Part shown: positions 6,312 through 12,847 of the stretch, one piece after another
Layout of the letters: each line of letters begins with the position of its first letter
Position numbering within the stretch: the first letter of the stretch is position 1
Assembly: GCA_004298725.1 (NCBI GenBank)
Contig: SCQA01000230.1
Location: forward strand, 1-12,851
Reading direction: 5' to 3'
Source: a bacterium
GTDB taxonomy: Bacteria; Desulfobacterota; GWC2-55-46
DNA: 12,851 nt
Made by a program: the position numbers and the translations under genes
Notes under the pieces: generated by a model
Told to the model about the DNA's origin: nothing
The model's database searches: none
The model's input: the letters and a program-made list of their open reading frames with translations, nothing else

Positions 6312-7175
6312 ATGGCTATAAAGACAGTCGGCGTAATCGGCGGAAGCGGCCTGTATGACATGGACGGGTTGAAAAACGTAAAAAGCGTAAAAATAGCGAC
6401 ACCTTTCGGAAAACCTTCTGATGCCTATGTAACCGGAATGCTTGGCGACACGAAGATGATATTCCTGCCAAGACACGGCAAAGGGCATTTGCTTACTCCG
6501 TCCGAAGTAAATTACAGGGCGAATATTTACGGCATGAAAAAGCTCGGCGCCGAGTGGATTATATCCGTCTCCGCCGTCGGGAGCATGAAGGAAGAAATAA
6601 AGCCCGGGCACATAGTGATAGTTGACCAATTCTTTGACCGCACCAAAGGCAGGGCGTGCAGTTTTTTTGGCGACGGCATGGTGGGCCACGTTGAATTCGC
6701 GGACCCTGTTTGCGATGATTTAAGCAGAACGCTTTACGCGGCCGCGAGAGAGTCGGGGGCTACGGTGCATATGGGCGGAACGTACCTCTGCATAGAAGGG
6801 CCGCAGTTCTCCACAAGGGCCGAGTCGAACATATACAGGTCGTGGGGCGTTGACGTAATAGGCATGACCAACATACCGGAGGCAAAGCTCGCCAGAGAGG
6901 CTGAAATATGCTACGCTACCATAGCGCTTTCAACGGATTACGACTGTTGGCACATGACTGAGGAATCCGTCACCGTTGACATGATACTCCAAACCATCAA
7001 GGCCAACGTGGCTATGGCGCGTTCGATTATAAAGCACTCCATTCCGCTTATCGGCGCGTCCCGCAGGTGCAAGTGCGCGGAGGCTATGAAGTACGCAGTT
7101 ATAACCGATAAGAAGAAGATACCGGCAAAGACCCGTAAAAAAATGGCTCTTATCAACGGCAAGTATTTGAAGTAA
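6312..7175 (+). CDS. mtnP: S-methyl-5'-thioadenosine phosphorylase
   Basis: 287 residues from the ATG at 6312 (MAIKTVGVIGGSGLYDM). The frame is open to an ATG at 6264 and another at 6300. GGAAAGG at 6292-6298 is about 13 bases from 6312 but overlaps the space needed for 6300, so the start is the least certain part. The enzyme phosphorolyses methylthioadenosine, a by-product of polyamine and homoserine-lactone synthesis, to adenine and methylthioribose-1-phosphate. Landmarks are the phosphate loop GGSGLYD (10-16), PRHGKGH (53-59), NYRAN (67-71), CIEGPQFSTRAE (160-171) and TDYDCW (208-213), whose aspartates select adenine-type purines as in human MTAP. C253-x-C255 near the end resembles the CxC pair reported in thermophile members. 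pfkB follows after 34 bases. MTA phosphorylase is favoured over methylthioinosine or purine nucleoside phosphorylase. Confidence 0.92.
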   Translation: MAIKTVGVIGGSGLYDMDGLKNVKSVKIATPFGKPSDAYVTGMLGDTKMIFLPRHGKGHLLTPSEVNYRANIYGMKKLGAEWIISVSAVGSMKEEIKPGHIVIVDQFFDRTKGRACSFFGDGMVGHVEFADPVCDDLSRTLYAAARESGATVHMGGTYLCIEGPQFSTRAESNIYRSWGVDVIGMTNIPEAKLAREAEICYATIALSTDYDCWHMTEESVTVDMILQTIKANVAMARSIIKHSIPLIGASRRCKCAEAMKYAVITDKKKIPAKTRKKMALINGKYLK

Positions 7176-7209
7176 GCTGTGGATTAAATTAATTTCAGGG
7201 AGCGTGTCC

Positions 7210-8121
7210 ATGTCAATACTTGTTGTAGGTTCCGTAGCGTTTGATTCGGTTGAAACGCCTTTTGGCAAGGCGGATGAAGCCCTTGGAGGTTCGGCCTCTT
7301 ATTTTTCAACTTCGGCAAGCTACTTCGGCAAGGTTAATCTCGTAGCGGTAGTCGGTTCTGACTTTCCTGAAAAGCATATAGACGGCTTCAAGGCGCGCGG
7401 CATTGACGTGGCGGGCCTTCAAAAAGTAGAGGGCGGTAAGACATTCAGGTGGAAGGGGCGCTACGAGTACGACCTTAATCAGGCGCATACGCTGGACACA
7501 CAGCTTAACGTATTTTCAAAATTCAATCCGGTTCTGCCGGACGGCTACGCCGATTCAAAGTACGTTTTTCTTGCCAACATAGACCCTGAGATACAGATTA
7601 AGGTGCTTGAACAGGTCAAGAAGCCCAAGCTTATCGCCTGCGATACCATGAACTTCTGGATAGAAGGCAAACGCGACGCGCTTAAAAAACTGCTTAAAAG
7701 GGTCGAGATATTCGTCATAAACGAGGGCGAGGCAAGGGAGTTCGCCGGTTGTTCGTCTCTTGTTAAGGCCGCTAAAATCATACTGAAAGAAGGGCCCAAA
7801 GTTCTTATTGTAAAGCGCGGGGAATACGGCGCGCTGATGTTTATAGGTTGCTCGGTATTTTCCGCTCCGGCGTACCCGCTTGAGGATATATGCGACCCTA
7901 CGGGCGCGGGCGACAGTTTTGCCGGAGGTTTTATCGGGTATCTCGCCTCCACCGGAGACCTCGGCGAAGAAAACCTGAGAAAGGCCGTAATATTCGGAAG
8001 CGTCATGGCGTCGTTCAACGTGGAGGCGTTCAGCCTTGAAAGGCTTAACGCGCTGAACCTTGAGGAGATACGCGACAGATACGCGGAACTTAAGCGTCTT
8101 ACGCATTTTGAAGGCATTTGA
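7210..8121 (+). CDS. PfkB-family sugar or nucleoside kinase of unknown substrate
   Basis: 303 residues. ATG 7210 was chosen because AGGGAG (7197-7202) lies seven bases before it, whereas GTG 7204 is only one base away. The fold is the ribokinase/PfkB type: an N-terminal ILVVGSVAFDSV strand, substrate-lid residues GGSASYFS (27-34), a central IACDTMNFW and the second PfkB signature DPTGAGDSFAGGF (229-241). The catalytic base is D235 and the GAGD anion hole is intact. Members phosphorylate ribose, fructose-phosphates, adenosine, guanosine and others. Its place directly after mtnP suggests work on a nucleoside or on a sugar derived from methylthioadenosine salvage. That is inference only, because the classic methylthioribose kinase MtnK belongs to another fold. 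Confidence 0.85.
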   Translation: MSILVVGSVAFDSVETPFGKADEALGGSASYFSTSASYFGKVNLVAVVGSDFPEKHIDGFKARGIDVAGLQKVEGGKTFRWKGRYEYDLNQAHTLDTQLNVFSKFNPVLPDGYADSKYVFLANIDPEIQIKVLEQVKKPKLIACDTMNFWIEGKRDALKKLLKRVEIFVINEGEAREFAGCSSLVKAAKIILKEGPKVLIVKRGEYGALMFIGCSVFSAPAYPLEDICDPTGAGDSFAGGFIGYLASTGDLGEENLRKAVIFGSVMASFNVEAFSLERLNALNLEEIRDRYAELKRLTHFEGI

Positions 8122-8167
8122 TTTCCGGCAGTGCGCGGAAAAACTTGATTTACCCCGGGAGACGATG

Positions 8168-8917
8168 ATGAAGATGAAAACGGTTGCGCTTCTTGTGCTT
8201 GCGGCGTTCGTGTGCGCGTCATGCGGACCGTCTCTTGCCAAGAGGAAAGAAGAGTCGGGCATACATTACAGAACCGGCGTGGTGCATCTTAACGATAAAA
8301 ACTTGACCGAAGCGTTAAAAGAGCTTACCGCCGCGGTCGAAATGTACGACAAAGACCCTTCATACCACAACGCGCTCGGCCTTGCGTATTTCGCCAGAGG
8401 CATGAACGCCGACGCCATAAAAGAGCTTAAATCGGCCGTGGATCTTGACATGAAATTTTCTGAGGCGCATGTGAACCTTGCCGCGGTGTACAGCGTGGAG
8501 CGCAGGTGGGACGATGTTATTACAGAGTCTCAGGCGGCGCTCAAGAATATTTTTTACAAGACGCCGGAGCTTGCCTATTTCAATATGGGCTGGGCATACT
8601 ACAATAAGGCCGATTATAAGACGGCCTTTGAGAGTTTCAAAAAATCCGTGCAGTTAAACCCGGACTACGCGCAGGCGTATTACCACCTCGGCCTTACTCT
8701 TGACAAATCAGGCGACGCGAAGAACTCAGTGGATTCCTTTGATAAGGCGATTAAAATTCAGGCCAACTACCCTGAAGCGTACTACGCCCTCGGGCTTGCG
8801 TATGTCAAGCTCAAAGACAAACCTGCCGCTACCAAGGCATTTCAAAAAGTTATAGAGCTTAGCCCGCAGGGCGATCTGGCCGCGCCCGCGAAAGATTACT
8901 TAAACCTCATTAAATAA
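8168..8917 (+). CDS. TPR-repeat lipoprotein, PilF/PilW-like
   Basis: 249 residues from ATG 8168. GGGAG at 8157-8161 favours it over the adjoining ATGs at 8165 and 8174. The signal sequence MKMKTVALLVLAAFVCASC has a lipobox-like C-A-S-C with Cys19, although Cys at -3 is unusual. The rest is about five to six tetratricopeptide repeats between residues 28 and 235, easily seen in GLAYFARGMNADAIKELKSA, GWAYYNKADYKTAFESFKKS, GLTLDKSGDAKNSVDSFDKA and GLAYVKLKDKPAATKAFQKV. Such lipoproteins are scaffolds; in gammaproteobacteria the homolog between rlmN and rodZ is PilF/PilW, needed for type IV pilus secretin assembly. Position supports that relation, but TPR similarity alone does not prove it and no pilus genes are in view. 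Confidence 0.87.
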   Translation: MKMKTVALLVLAAFVCASCGPSLAKRKEESGIHYRTGVVHLNDKNLTEALKELTAAVEMYDKDPSYHNALGLAYFARGMNADAIKELKSAVDLDMKFSEAHVNLAAVYSVERRWDDVITESQAALKNIFYKTPELAYFNMGWAYYNKADYKTAFESFKKSVQLNPDYAQAYYHLGLTLDKSGDAKNSVDSFDKAIKIQANYPEAYYALGLAYVKLKDKPAATKAFQKVIELSPQGDLAAPAKDYLNLIK

Positions 8918-8925
8918 ATAAGGCG

Positions 8926-8946
8926 TCCGGCGTTATTCATGCCGGA
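8926..8946 (+). promoter_or_regulatory. Small hairpin upstream of the rodZ-like gene
   Basis: TCCGGC (8926-8931) and GCCGGA (8941-8946) pair across a 9-base loop, 11 bases before the rodZ start. No Shine-Dalgarno is obvious for that start, so the hairpin may shape initiation or stabilise the upstream mRNA. Only one T-rich stretch follows (TTTT at 8953-8956), too little for a sure terminator. Confidence 0.3.
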
Positions 8947-8957
8947 TATGTGTTTTA

Positions 8958-9929
8958 ATGGAAAGCCCTGGCGAATATCTAAAAAGAGAGAGGGAACATC
9001 GCGGCGTCAGCCTTTTGAGCATACAGGCGGCTACGCGGGTGCCTATGAAATACCTCGAAGCTTTGGAGGCCAATGACTACGACAACCTCCCTCACGGCAC
9101 CTTTACAAAAGGTTTTATAAAGAACTACTGCAAGTGTCTCGGTCTGGACGAGGTGGACGCCGCGTTGCGCTTTGAGCAGTTTATGAAAGAAAGGTCGCAC
9201 GGCGCTGAAACGTCGCACAAAGAGCGCGTCAAGTCATCTAAAAAAATACCCCTTCCGGCAAATCCGCGCGCGGTAGCAGTGGCGGCGGCAGGGGTTGCGA
9301 TGTTGATTATAGCAATTGCGTATTTTGCTTTTTCTAAAAAGACCGTGCGCGTCGCGCCCGCGGTTCAGCACGCGGGCGTAAAAGTTCCGGCGGAGCCGCA
9401 AGCGCCCGTGCAGGCGCAGGTTCCGGCGGAGCAGTCAGCACAAGACACTGTAACGGTTACGGCCCAGCGTCAGGCTCAAACCGCCCTAAAGGTTCAACCT
9501 AAAAATTCAGCGCCCGAGAAGACAGATGTTTTAGCTGTTCAGGCCGTTGTAAAGCAAACAGAGCGCAAGAAGGATGAAGTTGTAAAAACTGAAGACGCGC
9601 GGCGTAAACCAGTTGCTCCCGCAACTGCGATAAAAACGCCCGACGTAGGCGGCACGAAAAAAGAGGCGCAGGCGCAAAGCGCCGAGAGCGCGCGCGTGCT
9701 TGAAATTACAGCCTCGGAGCCTATCTGGGTAAAAGTAGGAATAGATTCCAACCCTCCGTTCGAGGTCTTTTTACGCAAGGGGCAGTTGGCAACGTGGAAG
9801 GCGTCAAAGGGTTTTTTGTTAACCGTTGGCAACGCCGCCGGAATAAGCGTTAAGCTCGACGGCGTGGCGCTTGTTCCGCTTGGGCCTGTTGGCAAGGAAG
9901 TAAGCGTAAAACTTCCGGCCGGGATTTAG
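8958..9929 (+). CDS. rodZ: RodZ-like protein: N-terminal helix-turn-helix, one membrane helix, C-terminal DUF4115
   Basis: 323 residues. The domain order is that of RodZ. A cytoplasmic HTH_25/Xre-like domain covers residues 1 to about 75 (GEYLKREREHRGVSLLSIQA, KYLEALEANDYDNLP, GFIKNYCKCLGL). A basic juxtamembrane stretch lies at 85-98 and a single membrane helix at about 104-125. A long Ala/Pro/Gln/Lys-rich periplasmic linker spans about 130-243, and a beta-rich DUF4115 domain about 245-320 (EITASEPIWVKVGID...VFLRKGQLATWKA...VGNAAGISVKLDG). RodZ links MreB filaments to the elongasome and sets rod shape. The HTH usually binds MreB rather than DNA. The neighbouring TPR gene and ndk-rlmN mirror the gammaproteobacterial order. 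The start lacks a clear ribosome site but gives the conserved N-terminus. Confidence 0.9.
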   Translation: MESPGEYLKREREHRGVSLLSIQAATRVPMKYLEALEANDYDNLPHGTFTKGFIKNYCKCLGLDEVDAALRFEQFMKERSHGAETSHKERVKSSKKIPLPANPRAVAVAAAGVAMLIIAIAYFAFSKKTVRVAPAVQHAGVKVPAEPQAPVQAQVPAEQSAQDTVTVTAQRQAQTALKVQPKNSAPEKTDVLAVQAVVKQTERKKDEVVKTEDARRKPVAPATAIKTPDVGGTKKEAQAQSAESARVLEITASEPIWVKVGIDSNPPFEVFLRKGQLATWKASKGFLLTVGNAAGISVKLDGVALVPLGPVGKEVSVKLPAGI

Positions 9930-10013
9930 GTTTTAAAGACGTGAATAGTAACGGATACCTCTACGTTGTTTATCGCGGATTATTTGCAGTAACGTACGTT
10001 TACCGGAGGGGGC

Positions 10014-10727
10014 ATGGAGTCAATAATCAGGTGCAGAAAGTGCGGCAAGAAGATGAAGACAAGCCGTGTAGACGACTACCGTATTAAAGTTTCATGCACG
10101 TGCGGTTTTTCAGAGTACAGGTCTGCCCCTTCCGCGAGCAGGGCTATAAACCCGCATTTTTCAAAAGAGAGTCTTCTGCCGCTTGTTTTCGACGAATCCG
10201 GCAAGTTTTTCTTCGAGGCTGAGCGCGCCGACAGAGAGAGAAAAGAGATTTTAACGCTTGAGGAAATCAGCATGCTTGCTTCTTCCGACTACGATCTTGA
10301 CGAAGTTTTAAAGGGCGTGGTTGAAAAGACGGCGAGAAGGCTCGGCGTCGACATCTGTTCAATATATTTATGGGACGGCGAATTCCTTGTGCTTCGCGCC
10401 ACGCACGGGCTCGCGCAGGAGGCCGTAGGCAAGGCTAAACTCAAGCTTGGCGAAGGCATCACAGGCTCGGCACTAAAGGAAAAAACGCCTCTTTTTATCA
10501 GCGATGTTTCCAAAGATTCACGTTACAGATATTTTCCAGAGACGCACGAGGAGCAGTACAGAATCAAGACAATGTATTCGTACCCCATGTTTCTTTCCGG
10601 CGAGCCGTTCGGCGCGCTTAATGTCCAGACCGTCGTTACAAAAGAATTCACCGACGACGAACTCTCTTTCGTAACCGTAATTTCAAACCTAATACTCGGC
10701 GCCGTTAAGATGAGAAAGAGGCTGTAA
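10014..10727 (+). CDS. Zinc-ribbon plus GAF domain protein, possible signal sensor
   Basis: 237 residues behind a strong GGAGGG (10005-10010). Residues 4-32 form a small zinc-ribbon-like module with C7-x2-C10 and C28-x-C30 (CRKCGKK...SCTCGF). A polar stretch and a helical linker (about 62-90) lead into a GAF domain at about 93-235, with the usual landmarks DICSIYLWDGEFLVLRATHG, LKLGEGITGSAL, PLFISDVSKDSRYR, SYPMFLSGEPFGALNVQ and FTDDELSFVTVISNLI. The GAF resembles the N-terminal one of PtsP/NifA-type proteins. No output domain follows, so it may act by protein contact. No membrane segment is seen. It ends two bases before the peptidase gene, which suggests joint translation and function. I do not know an established name for this architecture. 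Confidence 0.8.
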   Translation: MESIIRCRKCGKKMKTSRVDDYRIKVSCTCGFSEYRSAPSASRAINPHFSKESLLPLVFDESGKFFFEAERADRERKEILTLEEISMLASSDYDLDEVLKGVVEKTARRLGVDICSIYLWDGEFLVLRATHGLAQEAVGKAKLKLGEGITGSALKEKTPLFISDVSKDSRYRYFPETHEEQYRIKTMYSYPMFLSGEPFGALNVQTVVTKEFTDDELSFVTVISNLILGAVKMRKRL

Positions 10728-10729
10728 AA

Positions 10730-11809
10730 ATGAACGAGAACTTTGCGCGCCCGGTTAGGCCGGAGCGCTTGCCGGAGGGCCGTTTTTTTGCCGTTTTTTC
10801 AAATCAAAGCGGCGGCTCTTTTGCGTCCGTAATTATAGCGGTTCTATTTTTTATGGTGTTTGCCGCGGCAGGGTACAGGTTTTTTTACATGAAACCGCAT
10901 GAAGCGGCGCTACGGCAGGTTCAGCCCGTCACGTCCGACACAGCCGTTAATTCCGGCGCGCAAACATCTCCGATAGCGATTACCGTAATTTCCAAGACGT
11001 CTTTACCGGAACATGTTGCCGCTGTGCCAAAGGCTACGGAGCAGAAAGACGGTTCAGGCGAAGAGCAAAAGGCGGCTCAGGTTGAGCAATACCGCGTAAC
11101 CGTGGCAAGAAACTCTGCCGAGCGCAGTGCAGAGAGCGGCATGTACAGCAAAGACGGCGGCCACTTTGTTGTTAAGTATGACGGCGGCGAAAACCCGGTG
11201 GCGGGGCAGTTGATTGGAATCCTTCTTGAAGCGGCGTATTTAAAAGTTGGCGCGGAGATAGGCTTTTACCCTGAAGACAAAATAGAGGCGGTGCTATATT
11301 CAAGAGAGCAGTTCCGCGATATTACAAGGGCGCCGGCGTGGGCAGGGGCTATTTACGACGGCAGGTTGAAGGTGCCGTCAGGCGGCATAACCGACAAGAC
11401 CGAGCTTCTTGAAAAGGTAATATTGCACGAGTACACGCACGCCGTGGTGCATAGGATTTCACATGGCAGGGCGCCGACGTGGCTGAACGAGGGCATTGCC
11501 CAGTATGAAGAAGGGCAGGACGAGAGCCTTTTTAAAGAAGATTTAAAGGCGTTGGCGCTTACTAACAAGGTTTCACTAAGGCACCTTGAAGGGTCGTTCA
11601 TGGGTTTTGGCGGCCAGAGCGCCAACGCGGCGTACCTATTAAGCCTTTCCGCCACAAAATACATAATACGAGAGTACGGCATCTCCGGCGTAAGAAGGAT
11701 TTTTGAGGAGCTTGCCAAAGGCCAGAGCTTAGACGCGTCAATTCAATCCGCGCTTTATGTCCCTTACGAAGATTTTGAGAAGATATGGCTTAACTCGCTT
11801 AAAAGATAA
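10730..11809 (+). CDS. Membrane-anchored peptidase-MA-like zinc metalloprotease (HExxH)
   Basis: 359 residues. ATG 10730 comes two bases after the previous stop, with AAAGAGG at 10714-10720 inside the upstream gene. One membrane helix (about 32-52) near the N-terminus, with basic residues before it, predicts a signal anchor and a periplasmic body. A low-complexity linker runs to about 140. The catalytic domain at about 140-355 is of the gluzincin, peptidase-MA-like type: H233-E-Y-T-H237 in ILHEYTHAVVH, followed 17 residues after H237 by E254 in WLNEGIAQYEEG, the third zinc ligand. The active-site set is complete. The natural substrate is unknown. Location after RodZ and the GAF protein hints at a cell-envelope role, which is inference. 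Confidence 0.85.
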   Translation: MNENFARPVRPERLPEGRFFAVFSNQSGGSFASVIIAVLFFMVFAAAGYRFFYMKPHEAALRQVQPVTSDTAVNSGAQTSPIAITVISKTSLPEHVAAVPKATEQKDGSGEEQKAAQVEQYRVTVARNSAERSAESGMYSKDGGHFVVKYDGGENPVAGQLIGILLEAAYLKVGAEIGFYPEDKIEAVLYSREQFRDITRAPAWAGAIYDGRLKVPSGGITDKTELLEKVILHEYTHAVVHRISHGRAPTWLNEGIAQYEEGQDESLFKEDLKALALTNKVSLRHLEGSFMGFGGQSANAAYLLSLSATKYIIREYGISGVRRIFEELAKGQSLDASIQSALYVPYEDFEKIWLNSLKR

Positions 11810-11823
11810 GTCCAAGTTTTTTC

Positions 11824-11852
11824 TTTAATTCGCGTCAGTAGTGTGGTATAAA
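11824..11852 (+). promoter_or_regulatory. Candidate promoter of the DUF2155 lipoprotein gene
   Basis: TATAAA at 11847-11852, followed by AT, is a fair -10 box. TTTAAT at 11824-11829 is a weak -35, 17 bp away. The predicted start near 11858-11860 leaves a leader of about 30 bases before the ATG at 11888. Confidence 0.4.
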
Positions 11853-11887
11853 ATTTGTTCTAATTAAGCATGGAGGTGGGTACAACA

Positions 11888-12556
11888 ATGAGCACAAAAG
11901 GAATCTTTTTTAACAGAAATATCGCCGCGGCTGTTCTTCTTTCAGCCGGTTTGGTGTTTACGGTAACGGGTTGCGGCGAAAAGAAGGAGAAGGCGCCTGA
12001 CACCGGAAGCGCGGCACAGCCGGTGGCCGTGGCTCAGGCTCCTGCGGCTTTACAGTCTGCTTCTAATCAGGCCGCGCCTATGACTGCGCCAATGGACGCT
12101 AAGCACGCCATTGGCCAAAAGCCTGAGGGGCATCCTCCGGTTGACGCGTCTGACGTTTCAAAGCATCAGGTGGCGCACGCCGGGTTAAAAGGGCAAAAAG
12201 AGGTCAGGCTATCCGACGCGGTAAAGTCAAAGTGGAAGGACGCAAAGGTTAAAGTTGTTGACAACGTTTCAAAGCAGTCGTCGGTTATAAGCCTTAAAGT
12301 AGGTTCTTCAGTTGACCTCGGAAAAGACGGCTTTAAATTGAAGCTTGACGCAGTTGTGCCTGATTACGCAATGACGGCAACAACCATAGAGACAAGGAGC
12401 AACGAGGCAAGGAATCCGGCGGTTCTGATTACCCTATACAGCGGGGATAAGGCCGTTACGAAAGGCTGGATTTTTAAGACCATGACGGACTTTAACTCTT
12501 TCAAGAGCGACAGATTCGGCGTAGAGCTTGAGGCTCCGGCCCTGAAGTTAAAGTAG
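11888..12556 (+). CDS. DUF2155 domain lipoprotein
   Basis: 222 residues. ATG 11888 was chosen over ATG 11870 because GGAGGT (11872-11877) then lies ten bases upstream as ribosome site instead of being part of the gene. The signal sequence (MSTKGIFFNRNIAAAVLLSA...) ends in the lipobox V-T-G-C with Cys29. A charged then Ala/Pro/Gln-rich linker runs to about residue 105. The folded part, about 115-222, matches DUF2155: KWKDAKVKVVDN, a repeated beta pattern (VISLKVGSSVDLGKDGFKLK), ARNPAVLITLYSGDKAV, the hallmark GWIF, then FNSFKSDRFGVELEAP. The family's function is not known. The Cys pair often seen in alphaproteobacterial members is absent here. Confidence 0.83.
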   Translation: MSTKGIFFNRNIAAAVLLSAGLVFTVTGCGEKKEKAPDTGSAAQPVAVAQAPAALQSASNQAAPMTAPMDAKHAIGQKPEGHPPVDASDVSKHQVAHAGLKGQKEVRLSDAVKSKWKDAKVKVVDNVSKQSSVISLKVGSSVDLGKDGFKLKLDAVVPDYAMTATTIETRSNEARNPAVLITLYSGDKAVTKGWIFKTMTDFNSFKSDRFGVELEAPALKLK

Positions 12557-12573
12557 TTAAAGTTAAGAGGATT

Positions 12574-12660
12574 GTGAAAGGTGAAGGGTGAATAGCTAAA
12601 GGTAAGCGATTATTGTATCCGTTACTGTATACAATTCACTATTCACAATTTACCATTCGC
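12574..12660. repeat. Inverted heptad-repeat element between the DUF2155 gene and tRNA-Ser
   Basis: On the plus strand, GTGAAAG, GTGAAGG and GTGAATA follow in register (12574-12594), then the looser GCTAAAG and GTAAGCG (12595-12608). On the minus strand, 12660-12633 reads GCGAATG, GTAAATT, GTGAATA and GTGAATT. Both arrays share the heptad consensus GTGAATN and face each other across about 24 bases containing the palindrome GTATAC. GTGAATAG (12588-12595) can pair with CTATTCAC (12639-12646). TTTTT at 12663-12667 follows, so the RNA could also end the DUF2155 transcript. It resembles the short heptameric repeats found in intergenic DNA of several bacteria. Confidence 0.62.
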
Positions 12661-12672
12661 GGTTTTTATTAA

Positions 12673-12764
12673 GGAGAGATGCCCGAGAGGCTGAAGGGGG
12701 CTGACTCGAAATCAGTTGTCCCGTTTATACGGGACCGGGGGTTCAAATCCCTCTCTCTCCGCCA
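12673..12764 (+). tRNA. serU: tRNA-Ser, anticodon CGA, with encoded CCA
   Basis: The acceptor stem is GGAGAGA (12673-12679) with TCTCTCC (12754-12760), discriminator G12761 and CCA at 12762-12764. The anticodon stem is 12700-12704 with 12712-12716, with loop C-T-C-G-A-A-A. The anticodon CGA at 12707-12709 reads UCG serine codons. A long class II variable arm (stem GTCCCGT/ACGGGAC, around 12718-12735) marks it as serine-type. The T stem 12737-12741/12749-12753 encloses TTCAAAT. It is not tRNA-Sec, which would carry UCA and a longer acceptor domain. The symbol follows E. coli usage for the CGA species. Confidence 0.96.
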
Positions 12765-12773
12765 GAATTAGCA

Positions 12774-12795
12774 CGGAGAAACGCGGGATTTGAAC
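12774..12795. repeat. Inverted near-copy of the tRNA-Ser 3' end
   Basis: CGGAGA (12774-12779) and GGGATTTGAAC (12785-12795) are exact reverse complements of tRNA parts at 12757-12762 and 12741-12751. The spacer is five bases here against four in the tRNA. The match covers the T loop, half the T stem and the 3' acceptor strand, and begins ten bases after CCA. GCACG (12771-12775) and CGTGC (12804-12808) can also pair around it. It may be a scar of an element that uses tRNA genes or part of a structured RNA. Confidence 0.5.
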
Positions 12796-12827
12796 GGCTC
12801 TGTCGTGCCGAGCAAGCGCGAGGAAGA

Positions 12828-12847
12828 GGCCTTTCGGGAGAAAGGCC
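12828..12847 (+). other. Perfect 8-bp hairpin with a GNRA-type loop at the window end
   Basis: GGCCTTTC (12828-12835) pairs fully with GAAAGGCC (12840-12847) around GGGA (12836-12839), a GNRA-type tetraloop. No T run follows within the window, so it is not an evident terminator. It may belong to a structured RNA or to a repeat element that continues to the right. The stretch 12765-12851 holds no recognisable gene. Confidence 0.5.

Noticed and set aside
7545..8262. Long minus-strand open frames over the pfkB gene
   Set aside because: They lack a ribosome site and any recognisable domain, and they oppose a clear PfkB kinase gene with intact motifs.
11810..11826. T run after the peptidase gene as an intrinsic terminator
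   Set aside because: Only a four-pair CTTA/TAAG stem precedes it, too weak to support a call.
12673..12764. The tRNA as a possible tRNA-Sec (selC) matching the selenoprotein
   Set aside because: The anticodon is CGA, not UCA, and the acceptor stem is seven pairs, so it is an ordinary serine tRNA.
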